Positions 1 to 11,874 of a DNA stretch of 64,000 bases are shown one piece after another. The stretch's first letter is position 1; each line of letters opens with the position of its first letter. A model generated the notes under the pieces. That model was not told where the DNA came from. It ran no database searches and worked only from the letters and a program-made list of their open reading frames with translations. The DNA is from Aquilaria yunnanensis (taxonomy: Eukaryota; Streptophyta; Magnoliopsida; Malvales; Thymelaeaceae): the NCBI GenBank assembly GCA_039654915.1, contig CM077597.1, forward strand, positions 78,308,001 to 78,372,000. Direction: 5' to 3'. The position numbers and the translations under genes were made by a program.

Positions 1-1712
1 AACCTTAAAGTCTCAGATGAACAAATCAACTAAATCCGAGGACAAATTATTTATTAAAAATATTTATATAACCTAATCACATAATTAAACTTGATGTTAA
101 TTCCTAGGTTAATTTATACCTTTAATTAGCTGAACAAACAAAAATATGATAGAAAATAAATGAATTTAAGGAGTTAATAGCAAATTAAAAAAAAAACAAA
201 ATTAAAGTCTCAAATTGACAAATTAAATGAATCCAGGAGCAAAAATTAGGCTAAAATTATGGACTTTCAAATTAGATCCGGGTCGACACGGGTCGGTTTG
301 AGATCTGAGTTTCGTTATTTAATTTTAATTTTTATTTTGTTTGCTTTAAATAATATCCATTAATATCCAAACCATGGATTCTAACCGAACCACCTGGATA
401 TGGATTTTGTAATTTACTACCGTCCTAAATTCATCCTTAAATTTTCATTAAAACCCGCTCAGAGTTGAATTTCGTAAATATGATCTTTTAGATGCGTAAA
501 CATGAGTTTTAAACTTATGCTAACTATGGAAAGTTAAAATCAATACATAAGTAAAAATCTGATCTAACCTAGACATACTATTTTATATTAACTATCCAAC
601 AAATTCATGGTCCAAAATAATAAAACGAGCAATTAAAAAAAGAAAAGCAAACTATAAACAAAAACAATGCTGTCAGTGATTGATCTGCAAGAGAAAATGA
701 AGTTAGTAACTTGTATGGATAAAATAAAGATAACCAAGGACTTAATGCGAATTTTTACCCAAAAAATAAAAACTTTGACTCAGTCAAAACGTAAAAACGT
801 GTCTGTTTCATTTTCAATCTTCACTTCCTGATTTTCTCCGACGTCGGAGGAAGAAAGCAGCTGGGCAAGGGAGCTGGCGCGGCGGAGCACGTACGGAGGG
901 AGACTGGAGGCGAGAACGAGGTGCGACGGCAGGGGGTGGTGCTGGAGGAGAGACCGACGGCGTGCGAGCGCGGCAGAGGACGACGGCTAGGGGGCGCTGG
1001 AGTTGGGTGGCTGGTGGCGCGACGCGAGGGTGATCCGGCTGGCGGGTGACTGTGCGGCTGGCAGCAGGGGAGGTGTGCGAGCCGGAGGGAGAGAGATTCC
1101 GGAGCGAGAGCCGGTGAGAGGTGAGAGAGGGAGAGAGTTGTTGCGAGAGGGAGAGAGAGAAAGACGAGAGAATGGAGAGTTATGTTGTGAGCTCTGAGCC
1201 CTGTAGGAGTTCGAGCTAAGTTTTTTTTTTTTTTTTCTTGGTCGAAAAGGCTGGACGGACGAGGGAAGAGAAGAAAAAAAACAGAACTTGATTAAGAGTG
1301 AGAGAAAGTATTGTTGAGGGAGGTCGAGCTCTGAGCCCAGGAGAGCTCTGATTGCTGGTTAAGTAGAAAGAAAAGAAGAAACGAGAAGGCTCTGGAGAAA
1401 GACAAAGAGGGGAGAAGTCTCTGGAGAGAGCCAGATTTTTCTCTCTTTTTTTTTTTTCTTTTAATAATAACAAATAATAATTAACAATTAATTTAACTTT
1501 CTAATACACACACAGATATATATATTATTTTAAAGCTAATTCTATAAAATAAAAATGCCCCCCATAAGCTAAAAAATTAATTAATTTTTTTTATTTAAAT
1601 TTTTTTAATTTTTGGTAATAATAATAATAATAATAATAATAAATTAATTTTTTTTATTTAATTTTTTCTTAAAATTTTTTTTTTAATGGCCGGACGAAAT
1701 TGGGTGTCAACA
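1..1712 (+). mobile_element. LTR-like sequence, probable 3' part of a Ty3/gypsy LTR or solo LTR
   Basis: AT-rich sequence with a purine- and GC-rich core at about 830-1440 (long GA runs), a TAA microsatellite at about 1615-1642, and a terminus GGGTGTCAACA at 1702-1712. Plant Ty3/gypsy LTRs often end in a motif of this kind with CA. The upstream end lies outside the window, and no primer-binding site follows 1712, which fits a 3' LTR or a solo LTR. The short open frames inside (for example 1003-1197) are low-complexity translations of GA-rich DNA and I do not take them as genes. The identification rests on composition and the terminal motif only. Confidence 0.4.
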
Positions 1713-1734
1713 ATATTCCTCCTTTTACTCCTCC

Positions 1735-2170
1735 TTATATTGTACCATAATCTTGTATTAAGTACTAATATGAGTGAGACATCATTCGGAAGTGGCAGTG
1801 TGGGGCTAAAGGCATCCTAACTTGGGCAACGGAAATGGTATACTTTGAAGGAGTTAGAAGCAGCAATGAAAAGACTATGCCCAAAAAATGTAATTGTTGA
1901 ATGTGGCTATGGAATTTTATAAATGATGAAGGTAGCTTATTTGAATTGTTTTAAACTAAGTAGACCTATTTAGTTAATTTTAAAAAGTTAATGATGGAGT
2001 TTTGCAATATTGCAAGAGTCGAGTGGGTAAATTGGCCTATTTCAATAACATTGGTGGTTTATTTGACTATTTTTAATAACGTGATTTATTCAGCCAAAAA
2101 AAAACATTAGTGGCCGATTCGAGCTGAGTCCAAAATGTTAGTGGTTTATTCATTATTTTTGCCTTTACTT
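1735..2170 (+). mobile_element. Dispersed non-autonomous repeat, copy 1
   Basis: The segment at 1985-2165 matches the reverse complement of about 13645-13860, and the GACATCATTCGG motif near 1778 matches the reverse complement near 13970. A diverged relative forms both ends of the element at 42345-43365. The shared end runs into GTTTATTCATTATTTTTGCC. No coding capacity. It is probably a TIR-type (MULE or MITE) family; only one end is clear in this copy. Confidence 0.55.
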
Positions 2171-2199
2171 TTTAACAATTAACTTATTATTTTTTATTT

Positions 2200-3180
2200 T
2201 TAATATTTTAATATATAAATAAAAAACCTATATATATAAATAATAAATTAAAACTTATGATTTTTAAATACATACTCTATCCATCTGTTGCACTATTTTT
2301 TTTTAGACATATCAAATTATTTGAAGTATTTTCTTATTTAGTAATTTTTTTATCTTATTTACTATTATACCCCTATTTTAACCTCTGGCCCCCGCTCTCT
2401 CTCTCTCCCCCCTCTCTCTCCAGTTCATCTCTGCTTGCAATATTCCTTTCATCCACTGCGACTTCAGCCCACGGTAAGGCAGTGACCTCTGATGCATGTC
2501 TGTGATCGAGGTGATGAGGCCATGGGTCAAGGAATAGAGGCCTGGTGAGGTCGAGATTAGGGCGGAGGCGACTGAAGATGGAGACTACGGAGGGAGGTGG
2601 CTGAAGATGGATATGACAAACGGATGGAGATCGATGTGAAACGGCCGGAGATTGATGCGACGAACGAGATCAACGTGACGGAGATTGACACGATGACCGA
2701 GATCAACGCGACGGACGAGATTGATGCGATGGAGAACGATGCGGATGAGAGAGAAGCAGATTGACGCTATTCGATGCTTTGATTAGAGCAAATCGGTAGA
2801 TTGGGGCGACAAAGATGAGGCGAATCGTCAGTGACGAAAGGTTGAAGACAGGGGTAGAGATGGAAGCTTGGTCGGGCGGCGACAGAAGGTCGAACGCAGG
2901 GCATAGACGGAAGGTTGAAGGCAAGACAGAGATGGAGAAGAAGGCTGAGGGCCTGGTGGAGTTGAAGGGCAAAACAGGTGAATAGACAAAGGAAGAGAGA
3001 ATGGGCAACGATGGAAAGAAGAGGCAAACAGTTGTTTGCCTTGGTTTTTCTTAATTTTTTTTTCCTAATAAATAATAATATGAATAAATTTAAATTAAAA
3101 TACTAAAAACAGTCAAATGAAACAAATAAGGTGGGATAGAAGGAGGATTACAATAAAAGAGAAGGGGGGTATGAGATGTA
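2200..3180. mobile_element. MITE-like element with purine-rich core
   Basis: The left flank near 2268-2330 (ACTCTATCCATCTGTTGCAC and following T-rich DNA) resembles the reverse complement of the right flank at about 3090-3160, which reads CCTTCTATCCCACC in that orientation. This is the CTCC-TC-ATCCCA terminal theme common in plant MITEs. The GC-richer core at 2380-3020 holds a degenerate minisatellite. The minus-strand open frames here are shadows of that core. Confidence 0.4.
2627..2749 (+). repeat. Degenerate minisatellite, 18/15-bp units
   Basis: Consecutive units begin GAGAT at 2627, 2648, 2666, 2681, 2699 and 2717. Unit lengths are 18 or 15 bp (21 for the first), always a multiple of three, with consensus GAGATTGATGCGACGGAC. 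On the plus strand this reads as a hexapeptide of the type E-I-D/N-x-T-x, open until a stop just after 2760. More degenerate purine-rich repeats continue to about 2950. Confidence 0.7.
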
Positions 3181-3199
3181 GACACCTGACCTTACGCTG

Positions 3200-5584
3200 T
3201 AGGGGAAATGATCGGTTTGGCCCTCTGGAGGTGGATGGTGTTTGCCGGTGGTTTGGCCCCCGGAGTGTACACTGCTGTGGATCGATAAGTTTTCTTTGGT
3301 GGGTTCATTTGTCTAGTTATCTGCATTTCAGTCACTGATTATTCAAAGTTTACGACGTAGTCCCCTGATGAATTGTTATGCTTCATTTGTCTAGCTTAGA
3401 TGCTTCCTATCTACTGCCATCCATCTCCTTCGAGGTATATGTGCCTGTTGCTTGATCATCCCTTGTTAAACGTGACTGCTGGAGGGTGCAGTGCAGCGGC
3501 ATGTGGCCGGCGAAGGATGATGTGTAGGTTAGGGAAATGGTTGATTCGATTGCTTTGCTAGCTAATCCAGTGACTAATGTATTGAATATCTGAGGCATAA
3601 CTAGAATAGTCAGTGGCTGAAAATTTTTTCTTCATATATATAGATTCTGTCCTTGCAGGGAAGAAGCAAGGAGTTGGTTCTAAATTCTCTCGTCTGTTCC
3701 TGGTGTGAGTTGCCAAGTTTTTTCATCGTTAGATGAAGTCAGCGTTTTTAATTGTTTCTTCATAGTTACCAAGTCTTTATACAACATTGTCCCCATGAAG
3801 AGGGTGTCGACTATACTTTGTTGTTTCGAGAATTCCTAAACACACCAAACCTTTCCATTCAATCACCCATTCAACCACAGCGCACTACTGCAGATAATTT
3901 TGTTCACGATACAACCATGGGTACCAGAGGGAAAGAGTAAGATGTCATTTTTTAAACCTTTCATTAACAAAATATATAGCATTTACTCAAATATTCTCAC
4001 CTTACAACCAAGAAAATCGCAAAAATTTCCAGGGTTAACCACACTTCAAGAGCCTTATTCGAACTTATGATACCCCCTTAGGCCTTTCTGGGACAGGTTA
4101 GCCCTAAAGGAGTATCTTTCTCCATTTGAAATTCTCGAGGATCCCTTTTTCTTTTAATTTAGAATTATTGACAATGTTTTGAAGAGTTTGAATGGTTCTT
4201 CTCCATGTTTTTGAAATGTTATTTTTATTTGGTTGTCAAGGGTTTTAAGAAAGGGAACACAATCAGGCTTTTGGGCAAGTATGGTGGAGGTTGAGCAGAC
4301 TAACAGGACAGCTATGGGGAGCAACCATAGAGTTCTCAGCCTTTTATCTCTACTAAAGGACCAAATTCAGAATAGGAGCTTAATATTAGAAATTTGGGAA
4401 GTTGTTTGCAAGTTCCAGAGAGTTGTTTTCCTTCCGAGCAATGACTTTTGTATCTTTTTATAATTAACTAAATTTTAATTTTAATTTTATTAAATTATCA
4501 ATCAATTTAAAATAATTACAGCCCTACCAGTTCATTTAAAAATAATTATACAAACTTCCAATTATAATATTTATAATTGTATAAAAATAATTAAAAAACA
4601 AAGCAGAAACTAATGATTGACTTTCAATTGCTAGGTGTAACAATTGATATGTCAGCCGCTACCTATTAATGACTAGGTATTTGGCAATTAAACTTCCACT
4701 GAACATTCAGTCACCCAAGAGGTGATATTCCAACTGCCCCACGATTGAATTAAGAGCCGATATTTTAAATCAACATTCTTGACATAATAAACACGTCTTT
4801 CTTCTTTGGTAATTCACAAGATAAACATATCTGCATGATGCATAAAGTATCCTCTTTATCACGTGGTGCTCGAAGGCTTCCTTCTACTTAGTTCACAATG
4901 CACCCACATTCTCTTCGTGATAATCCTCAAGGGTGAGCAATCCTTAGTTTTCTTTAATGAGCATATTTATAGACTCAATTCTTGATCACCTTATCATGTG
5001 AAACTGCCTTAGCCTTCAAATAAATAGTACACTAAGTTTTTTATTTTGAATCCTTTTCTTCATGAGAACAGAATAACTCAATTACAACTTTTCACATACA
5101 ACTTTCGACCAACTTAGGAAGAGGTCACCATGCATTAATGACTTTGTGAAGTTCTGTGAAATTGTCCGGCTTCCTCGCCATAAGTCATTTTATCTCATTC
5201 TTAGTGTGTTGCTTTGTGTTCTGGTTTTTATATTTCTCAGAATACGTGGTTTTGTCTCGGTATCTCAAAAGATTGTAAATATCATTTTGCAGCCCAGATA
5301 AAAGATAACTTAGTACGTGCCATTGGGTAGTATATATATGTGTGTGTGTGTATCTATATAACTACTTTTTTATGAAAATAAAACCTGAATGAACCAAGGA
5401 TCTAACGCTAGAACTTTCTCAAAGATTTTCTATTCATGGGCTTAGTCTGGGTTTGTTTTTGTTTTTTAGCCTAAGGAAAGATCCTTCACAACACAAGTGA
5501 GTGCTTTCGAGCCTTTTCCACATCCCAACTCGTGAATTCCTATCTTCAATGACAAATAAATTTGTTTGGACAACAAATATGGAA
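3200..5584. other. Intergenic region with no recognised gene
   Basis: I found no family I recognise on either strand. Short open frames at 3752-3940 and 4233-4463 carry no identifiable motif and no splice partners I could join. A short TG/TA microsatellite lies near 5330-5360. This is the 3' flank of the minus-strand LPA3 gene. Confidence 0.5.
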
Positions 5585-5590
5585 TTTATT
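5585..5590 (-). terminator. Candidate polyadenylation signal of the LPA3 gene
   Basis: The minus strand reads AATAAA about 60 bp after the LPA3 stop codon (5648-5650). The spacing suits a plant near-upstream element, but the motif is common in AT-rich DNA. Confidence 0.4.
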
Positions 5591-5647
5591 TAGGACAGGA
5601 GGTTTTTAACGAATTTACCAAATTTACATGGTAGTATTGCACTCTCT

Positions 5648-8600
5648 TCAACTACGCCATGCTGAGGATGCCTCCAGTTCCACATCCTCTTCCCACCAGG
5701 TAGCAGCCTGCAATATTAGAATACTACATCACACATTATCTTCTCCGCTTTATAAGTTCATAGCCACCGGTCATTTTGCAGGCTGTTGATATCAACATAC
5801 TCGAGATTAAGCGTAACAATGGCATTTTATGATGAAAATCCCGAACTGAAAAGTTAAAAACAAGAGGTGAGAAGTGATGAGGAAACCTTGTATCCTCTTC
5901 GGAGGAATTCTAGTGAGCTCCCTTGCTCCTCCTGCAATCCAAGTACCCTCAACAATTCTTCCTTGGTCTACAAGAAAATTGCAACTGACTAGTATCAAAC
6001 CAAATCCAGACAAACACCTACGTCTTGATTCAAAGCAACGGTTGAGACATATACCTCTCCAAGAGTAAATCGTGTCTTGCTCTCAGCAATGCAAGCATAA
6101 GATCCATCTGCTTGCTTGAACATCACTTGCCAAGGACCTGCACAGAGATTCAATTTTGTTTTCAGTTTAAGAACTTGAATTATTCAAAGCAACAGCTCAG
6201 CTGACCATGAAGGTTCACCAAGGAATATAGGTGAAAGAGATATGTCCAATGCAGAACAAGAATGTTAACTGAAATCTAAAAATTGAAAACTAAATAAGTA
6301 AATTTAATCTCTTTCTTTTATGCTAGTGTTAGTTGCCAACACCGAGCCTATTACAAACCTTGTATAAACCAAAACCCTACTTACACAAGAATTTTGACTT
6401 AAAAAAAAAAAACAGAATTCAGAATAGTGTCACCTAATTTTAAGTACATAAATAGCAAGAAATTCACCAACTAATGCAATAAAAAGATTTCACCAAGACA
6501 AATAAGCAAGATCTCCTATTTACTTCCTGTTTTACTCCGTCTTGCATCATCCTGATTCTGACATTTCCAGGGACATTTTTCTCAGGTTTTCCAATGGTGG
6601 GTAGAGAGATTTAAATGCTCTATTGTGCTAAGCTTGTCTGTACTGACGTCAAAAGGAATAAGCCTCTGAGAAATTCCATACTGTTTCCCACTATGGTGTG
6701 ATGGACAAAATCTCAACGTTTGGGAAATCAAATCAGTCATCTCCACAACTCGAATGACACACTTGATTCTTTTAGTTCCACAAGATATTCTTGTTCTGGC
6801 CATCGAAGGGGTGTTTATGTTCTTTTTGAAGGCAAAGTTCCATCTCAACTACTAAGAACTCCTCCTCCTAGACCATGATTATAATCCCTAATCTTCCCAA
6901 ATCCAGGCCCTTATCCAGTTTGAATCTACGATTTTTATCTTCTTAAGACATCCAACTCAATACCAATTGTTAATGAGTGGAGACAACTAAACACAATCCT
7001 TAAAGAACCCCTTTACTAGACTGTGTGGGTTAAACAATCTTTTGATTCCTTTTAATGTTCACCACCATAAACCATCTAGCTTCAATCTTTTCAAACCTTG
7101 TAAAACCATATTCCAACTTGAGGTCATCGTCATGCATACTTAAATGCTCACCCAAATTCAAATAACAAGCCCCTCACAATGAAAAAAAAAAGAAACAGGA
7201 AATTCAGATGAAAATAAAGTTGGCTCAAGAGAAATTTACCACGCACCGGGATATTGCCGAAACAGTGCTCCACTGTAATTTACAACATATGGTGCAACGG
7301 CTACAGTCTGATGGAACAATGAGCAAATAGTCAATAATAATATCCTCCAGAAGAATTATCGATTGAAATTATAGAAAATGAAAACAGAAACCTTGGAGTA
7401 CTCTCTTATTCGAATATAGAACACCGGAATAAATTGAGAAAGAAACCGATAGTGCAGATCTTTTTTTGGGAATCCCAGAAGACCTAAGTCAGCTCTGAAA
7501 AAACAGTTTCCAGCTTAGTATTTACAAAGTTATTCAGAATAAAGTTAAAACAACAGGAACTGTAAGAACAATACCGTAAAGTATCAAGTTCAAGATTAAA
7601 AAGAAGTGCAGGGGTTGACTCAGCATATTTCTCCTGCAAATGTGAATCAATATGATGCAGTAAGGGATATGAATAAGAGAATGGGGAAGGGGATGTCAGG
7701 TATGAATCCAGTGCACCTCAACCTGATATATGATGCTGTGTAAGCAGTGTTGTTACTTGTTAGTGAGGCAGTCAAGTGAACCACAGCAGTGACAAAGAAA
7801 TTTTGCGGCAACTTGTAATGCCTGGTACATCTCAGTTATGGATTTCAGCCAAAATCAACCACCCAAAACCCGTGCCAAGTCCCCCCATCCCTCTCATTTC
7901 TGATCACAAGTAAAATCAAAGATACTGCATTTTTACTGTCCTCTGTCACTAGCATGCCTTACCAAGGCCAAATTCCTTTCCCATCTGAAGCTGCCTGAAC
8001 CAAGCTGCAGCACAGGATGTCTTTGGTTACATCCCCGCAGCTCTTAACAATTAATGTTAACCTGTTTTTGAAACATTAGAGGTGGTGAAGTTTGATTTGT
8101 GTGCAACCGAATGCTTACTGCATGTTTTCTTTCTTGTACATATAAATTTCTCAACCTTCAACAAAAGGGGAGGAGGATTAGGGAGAAGGTTTGCACATTT
8201 CCAGTAAAAATAAAGTTTCTTTTTTTCTGTTGTTTTGTTTTTCTTTTCCCCAGCAGCTTCCCTCAACATCAGAACTATAGAGTTCAAATTTCAGGACAGA
8301 CAGCTTTGAAGGTTTGAAGAGCAAGTAAGGCTCCAGTAAACCTACATTACTTCAGGAACTATAGCAATCATGGAGGGCATAGACGTCATCCCTGAAGCCT
8401 CTCCAATTAAGAGAACTTGAAATTCCTTGTAGAATTGTTATGCGGTACGCTTGAGGTTTCATTGGATGGTACATCACTTTTCTGTTATACATGCTCCAGT
8501 GAGAATTCTCTAAGATGCATAAGTACGATAATAGCCCCCTTGGCTTTGCCCATACGCACAAAAAATGCATGACAATGAGCCTATATGAAAGGTCAATATA

Positions 8601-10747
8601 ATAAAGAAACCCATACCACATACTTCTCTATAAGAGAAAGTTCCTGGGTGCTGCAGTTGATGAAAAGATAAAGCGTTGGGGACTCTTTGGGTTGCCAACG
8701 GTCTGCATTTATAAGACAGGGAAGAATCTTCTGGTTTCAGCATCCGCCAAGGAAAAGACCAGAGAACAAAATAAAATAGGTAGTAATTCTCCTAGGAAAA
8801 TACAAAAGGACTTACTTTTAATCACAATCCATCAAATCTGTATTACCATTCTATTCTCATTCTTTTCCTCCAAAGCAATAAAGCCTAGGGTATGTAGTGA
8901 CCCTGAGCAGGAATTTTCTCATTCAATCATGTGTAACTTTAGATTTTAAGTGTGTAAATCTTAAAGAGGCATCTGAAGTTGTGTTTATGCATGGATAAAC
9001 TGCTGAGGCCAATACGCTTCAAAAAAGAGTACTAGTTACTGAAAATTAAGGAAATACACAGGGAAACAGAACAAGACAAAAAAGGCACATCTAGAAACCC
9101 ACTTACTTTATCTTTTGTGCTTTTAAGGGTTCTCAAGAACCTCAGGCTATTGGCTGATAAGATTTAACAGATAGAAATTAAGCACCAAGCAAACTTGGTT
9201 TTGTCTGGAACAAACCTTCATTCTCATCTTCAAAATCAAAATCCAGAGTATTCCTCACAGATCTGAAGAATGTGGTGAGTGAGTCACCAGGAATATCATC
9301 AAGGGAACCTATAGATATACCATCAATCTGAAAGGGAAGACAGAAAGTAAAAACCCCTTTACAATTCTCAACACTACGGTGAAGGTTTGTAGTTTCTACA
9401 AAATTTCATTTATCGGCTAACCAGATTGTCACACACTAATTGGAAATCACATCAATCTAAAGTAGTTCTTTCCAAAACAAGCAAACACTTGCTGTTCTCC
9501 TCACTTCAGCTAACATCATGCACACCAAAATCTACAGAAAAATATATTAAAGCTGATCGGGTTATTGTTGTTACCAAGTCAAGGGCAGATTTAAACAGCT
9601 GAGAGGCCCTCCGCTTTTCAGGCTTATCTGGAAAAACCTGAAATACTACATGTCAGGCACATTGTTGGGGTGGAATAGAGAAGTCTCAGATAAGGGTTGC
9701 TTCTTCTTACTATGCATGTCCGAGTAGTCATTCTTTCTTGGAGATTTCTGACAACAGCCAAAGCAAGCTGGATGTTGGCATCAATAAACTCATCTGAAGA
9801 TCCCTTCATATTATAGAAGCAAATTTCTTAGTTAGGAATTGGTTTTTTTACTTTTCCTCTAAATTAAAGAAACATAAGTATATTCCTTCATATAAAAAGT
9901 AATGACACTTTTGAATTATGTTCATAACTTATGGGTCAAACAAAAATAACAGATATGAAAGCGAACGCAAATGACATGCTTTAAACGTATGGTGATGGCT
10001 GATGAACATCATCTTAATCTCCATAAGAGCTGCCATGCCTAAAAGATCCATATCCATCAAAGTTGGAAAATGCAGGAGATACAAACAGTTCAACAAACGT
10101 AAAACTTACACACTTACATGACACACAGTTCTACTTCCACTAAGTTTTAGGTCTGTAAGGTTTGCTTCATAACAAAAATATGTAGTTCAGACACTTCCCA
10201 TGGAAGTTACTTGATTGCTGGAAAATCTAATAAGGACATGGAAAATGGGATTTTCGGGATCCAATACCTTGTAAGAAGAAATGTTGCTGGGTAAGGGCCT
10301 GAAATGCAGAAGAAACAACAGAACGGAAAGAAAAATCAATCAAATCAAGCCTCAGCTGTCTATTTCCAGCAATTCCAAGGATCAACCAATTCAATCCAAT
10401 TCGAACAGGAAAAGGAAACAAATGACATAGATTAAATTGAAAGAAAAATACGGGAAATCAATCTCGAGGCGTGTTTTGCCATCTCCGAGGGCAAAGGCGA
10501 GGCAATTGGCGGCATCTGAAACCAGAACCCCGTACGACTTGGGCTTGTACACCGCCACACCTTTCTTGCGATCGGAGGAGTCGACCCTTTCAACTGGGGT
10601 TTTAGCACAACATCGAAGGGTGAAATTGGGAGGAGTGGCGACAGTTGAAAGGCGGGCAAGACGGCGGCGGAAAGAGAGAGGAGAGAGAAGCGGGGGAGAG
10701 AGAGTGAGAGGTGGCGAAGACGTGAGAGAGAGGGCCGCCGGAGGCAT
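5648..10747 (-). CDS. LPA3: LOW PSII ACCUMULATION 3-like chloroplast protein (DUF1995), 12 exons, 375 aa
   Basis: Assembled here from minus-strand exons 10452-10747, 10268-10298, 9711-9803, 9575-9637, 9216-9327, 8617-8702, 7575-7633, 7392-7494, 7247-7307, 6055-6137, 5887-5967 and 5648-5707. Every junction is GT-AG and the total of 1128 nt is one open frame ending in TGA. The first roughly 45 residues are rich in S, L, P and R, as in a chloroplast transit peptide. The mature part carries family-typical stretches: [56 protein letters not shown], and the C-terminal [16 protein letters not shown]. The length fits the DUF1995 family. In Arabidopsis LPA3 works with LPA2 in assembling CP43 into photosystem II in the chloroplast. 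Exon 2 is only 31 nt. For exon 9 I chose the donor GTGCGT, because the alternative seven bases downstream breaks the frame. The DUF1995 call is very secure; the LPA3 name, as opposed to a paralogue, is likely. Confidence 0.92.
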
Positions 10748-11874
10748 GGCCGTAGAGGCAGAGGTCCGGAGAGGAAACTGAAGACTGTTGGATTAGACGA
10801 TAACGAACCTTTGAACTGTCCAGTCCACGTGGCCCAACCACAGATGATAAGCTGCCAACGGTTTACTAGTCTCCTTTTTTCCGGCTAAAAATCCACATTG
10901 AGGCCCTAAACTCTTTAACAAGTAAACATTTGAGCCTAACAAAAGTTTATTCTCAAATGGCACCTTGATCTTTTAGTTATTGGCATAATCAGTGGTGGTG
11001 AATATCACTTGTAATAAGTTAGATGACCCAGAGCATCAGAGAACAAAGTGAGAAAGAGAGAGTGAGAGCAAGAAAGTGTCACATTTTAAACTCAAGTGAG
11101 AAAATGTATAATAAAAATAAGAGTGTAATGACAATTGAGAGTGGGAGTAGGGACATAAAAGCGATATCTAAAGTAGAATGATTATGTCTTACCTGGCTTA
11201 GGACATGAAACAAAAGCACCATTACTTTAAAATCTAATTGCTACTTGGAAATAAGATTGATTTGCATCTCAAATTTTTGGAGACTTGAATGTTGAATTGA
11301 CCTATTTAAAGTCATTATGAGTATAAAAGAATTAAGGAAACGATCTATGTAGATTTTTCTAATGGGCTTAAGCTCAAACCTACATCTTATTTATCTCTGT
11401 TGCTTCACCACCTTATTAATCAAATATCTCCAAGCACATTATTGTTCTCCTTAAAAGATTTGGGTGCAAGTTTTATATGAGCAAAAATCATAAATAAACT
11501 ATTCATGTTTATTACTCTGTCCGAATCAGTTATCATTATCTTTATTTGCTTGACTAAATTGCTCTAACCTTTTTATCAAAGTAGTTCATATCACACCTTG
11601 ATGGGCAAGAAAATATTGCTACAATCACCATTATCTATTTCAATTTGAAAAATAAAATGGAATTTTCGGTTCAAATAAATCCACATAAGCTATTTCCATC
11701 ACCAAACATTTTTTATTCCTCGCTAATAATTTGAGTTGCTTTGGATTTCAACATTCAAGGCCCAATTGGAAGTAACACAAAATTTTGTCTCCTTTTGTAT
11801 ATGCGAGGATCTTGCTGGGCACTACAGGGATTGTTCATAAAACGGAGTATCATGCATTTCAAGCAAAGGTTCAA
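10748..11874. other. Upstream region of LPA3 and intergenic DNA
   Basis: The first 150 bp or so would hold the LPA3 promoter and 5' leader. I see no convincing TATA box. Purine-rich antisense sequence over exon 1 gives a plus-strand open frame (10437-10781) that is only a shadow. From about 10900 to 11870 the sequence is AT-rich and anonymous. Confidence 0.4.

Noticed and set aside
1003..1197. Small basic protein gene
   Set aside because: A translation of GA-rich low-complexity DNA within an LTR-like region.
10437..10781. Plus-strand open frame across the LPA3 first exon
   Set aside because: It is antisense to a verified exon and rich in R/E from purine-rich antisense sequence.
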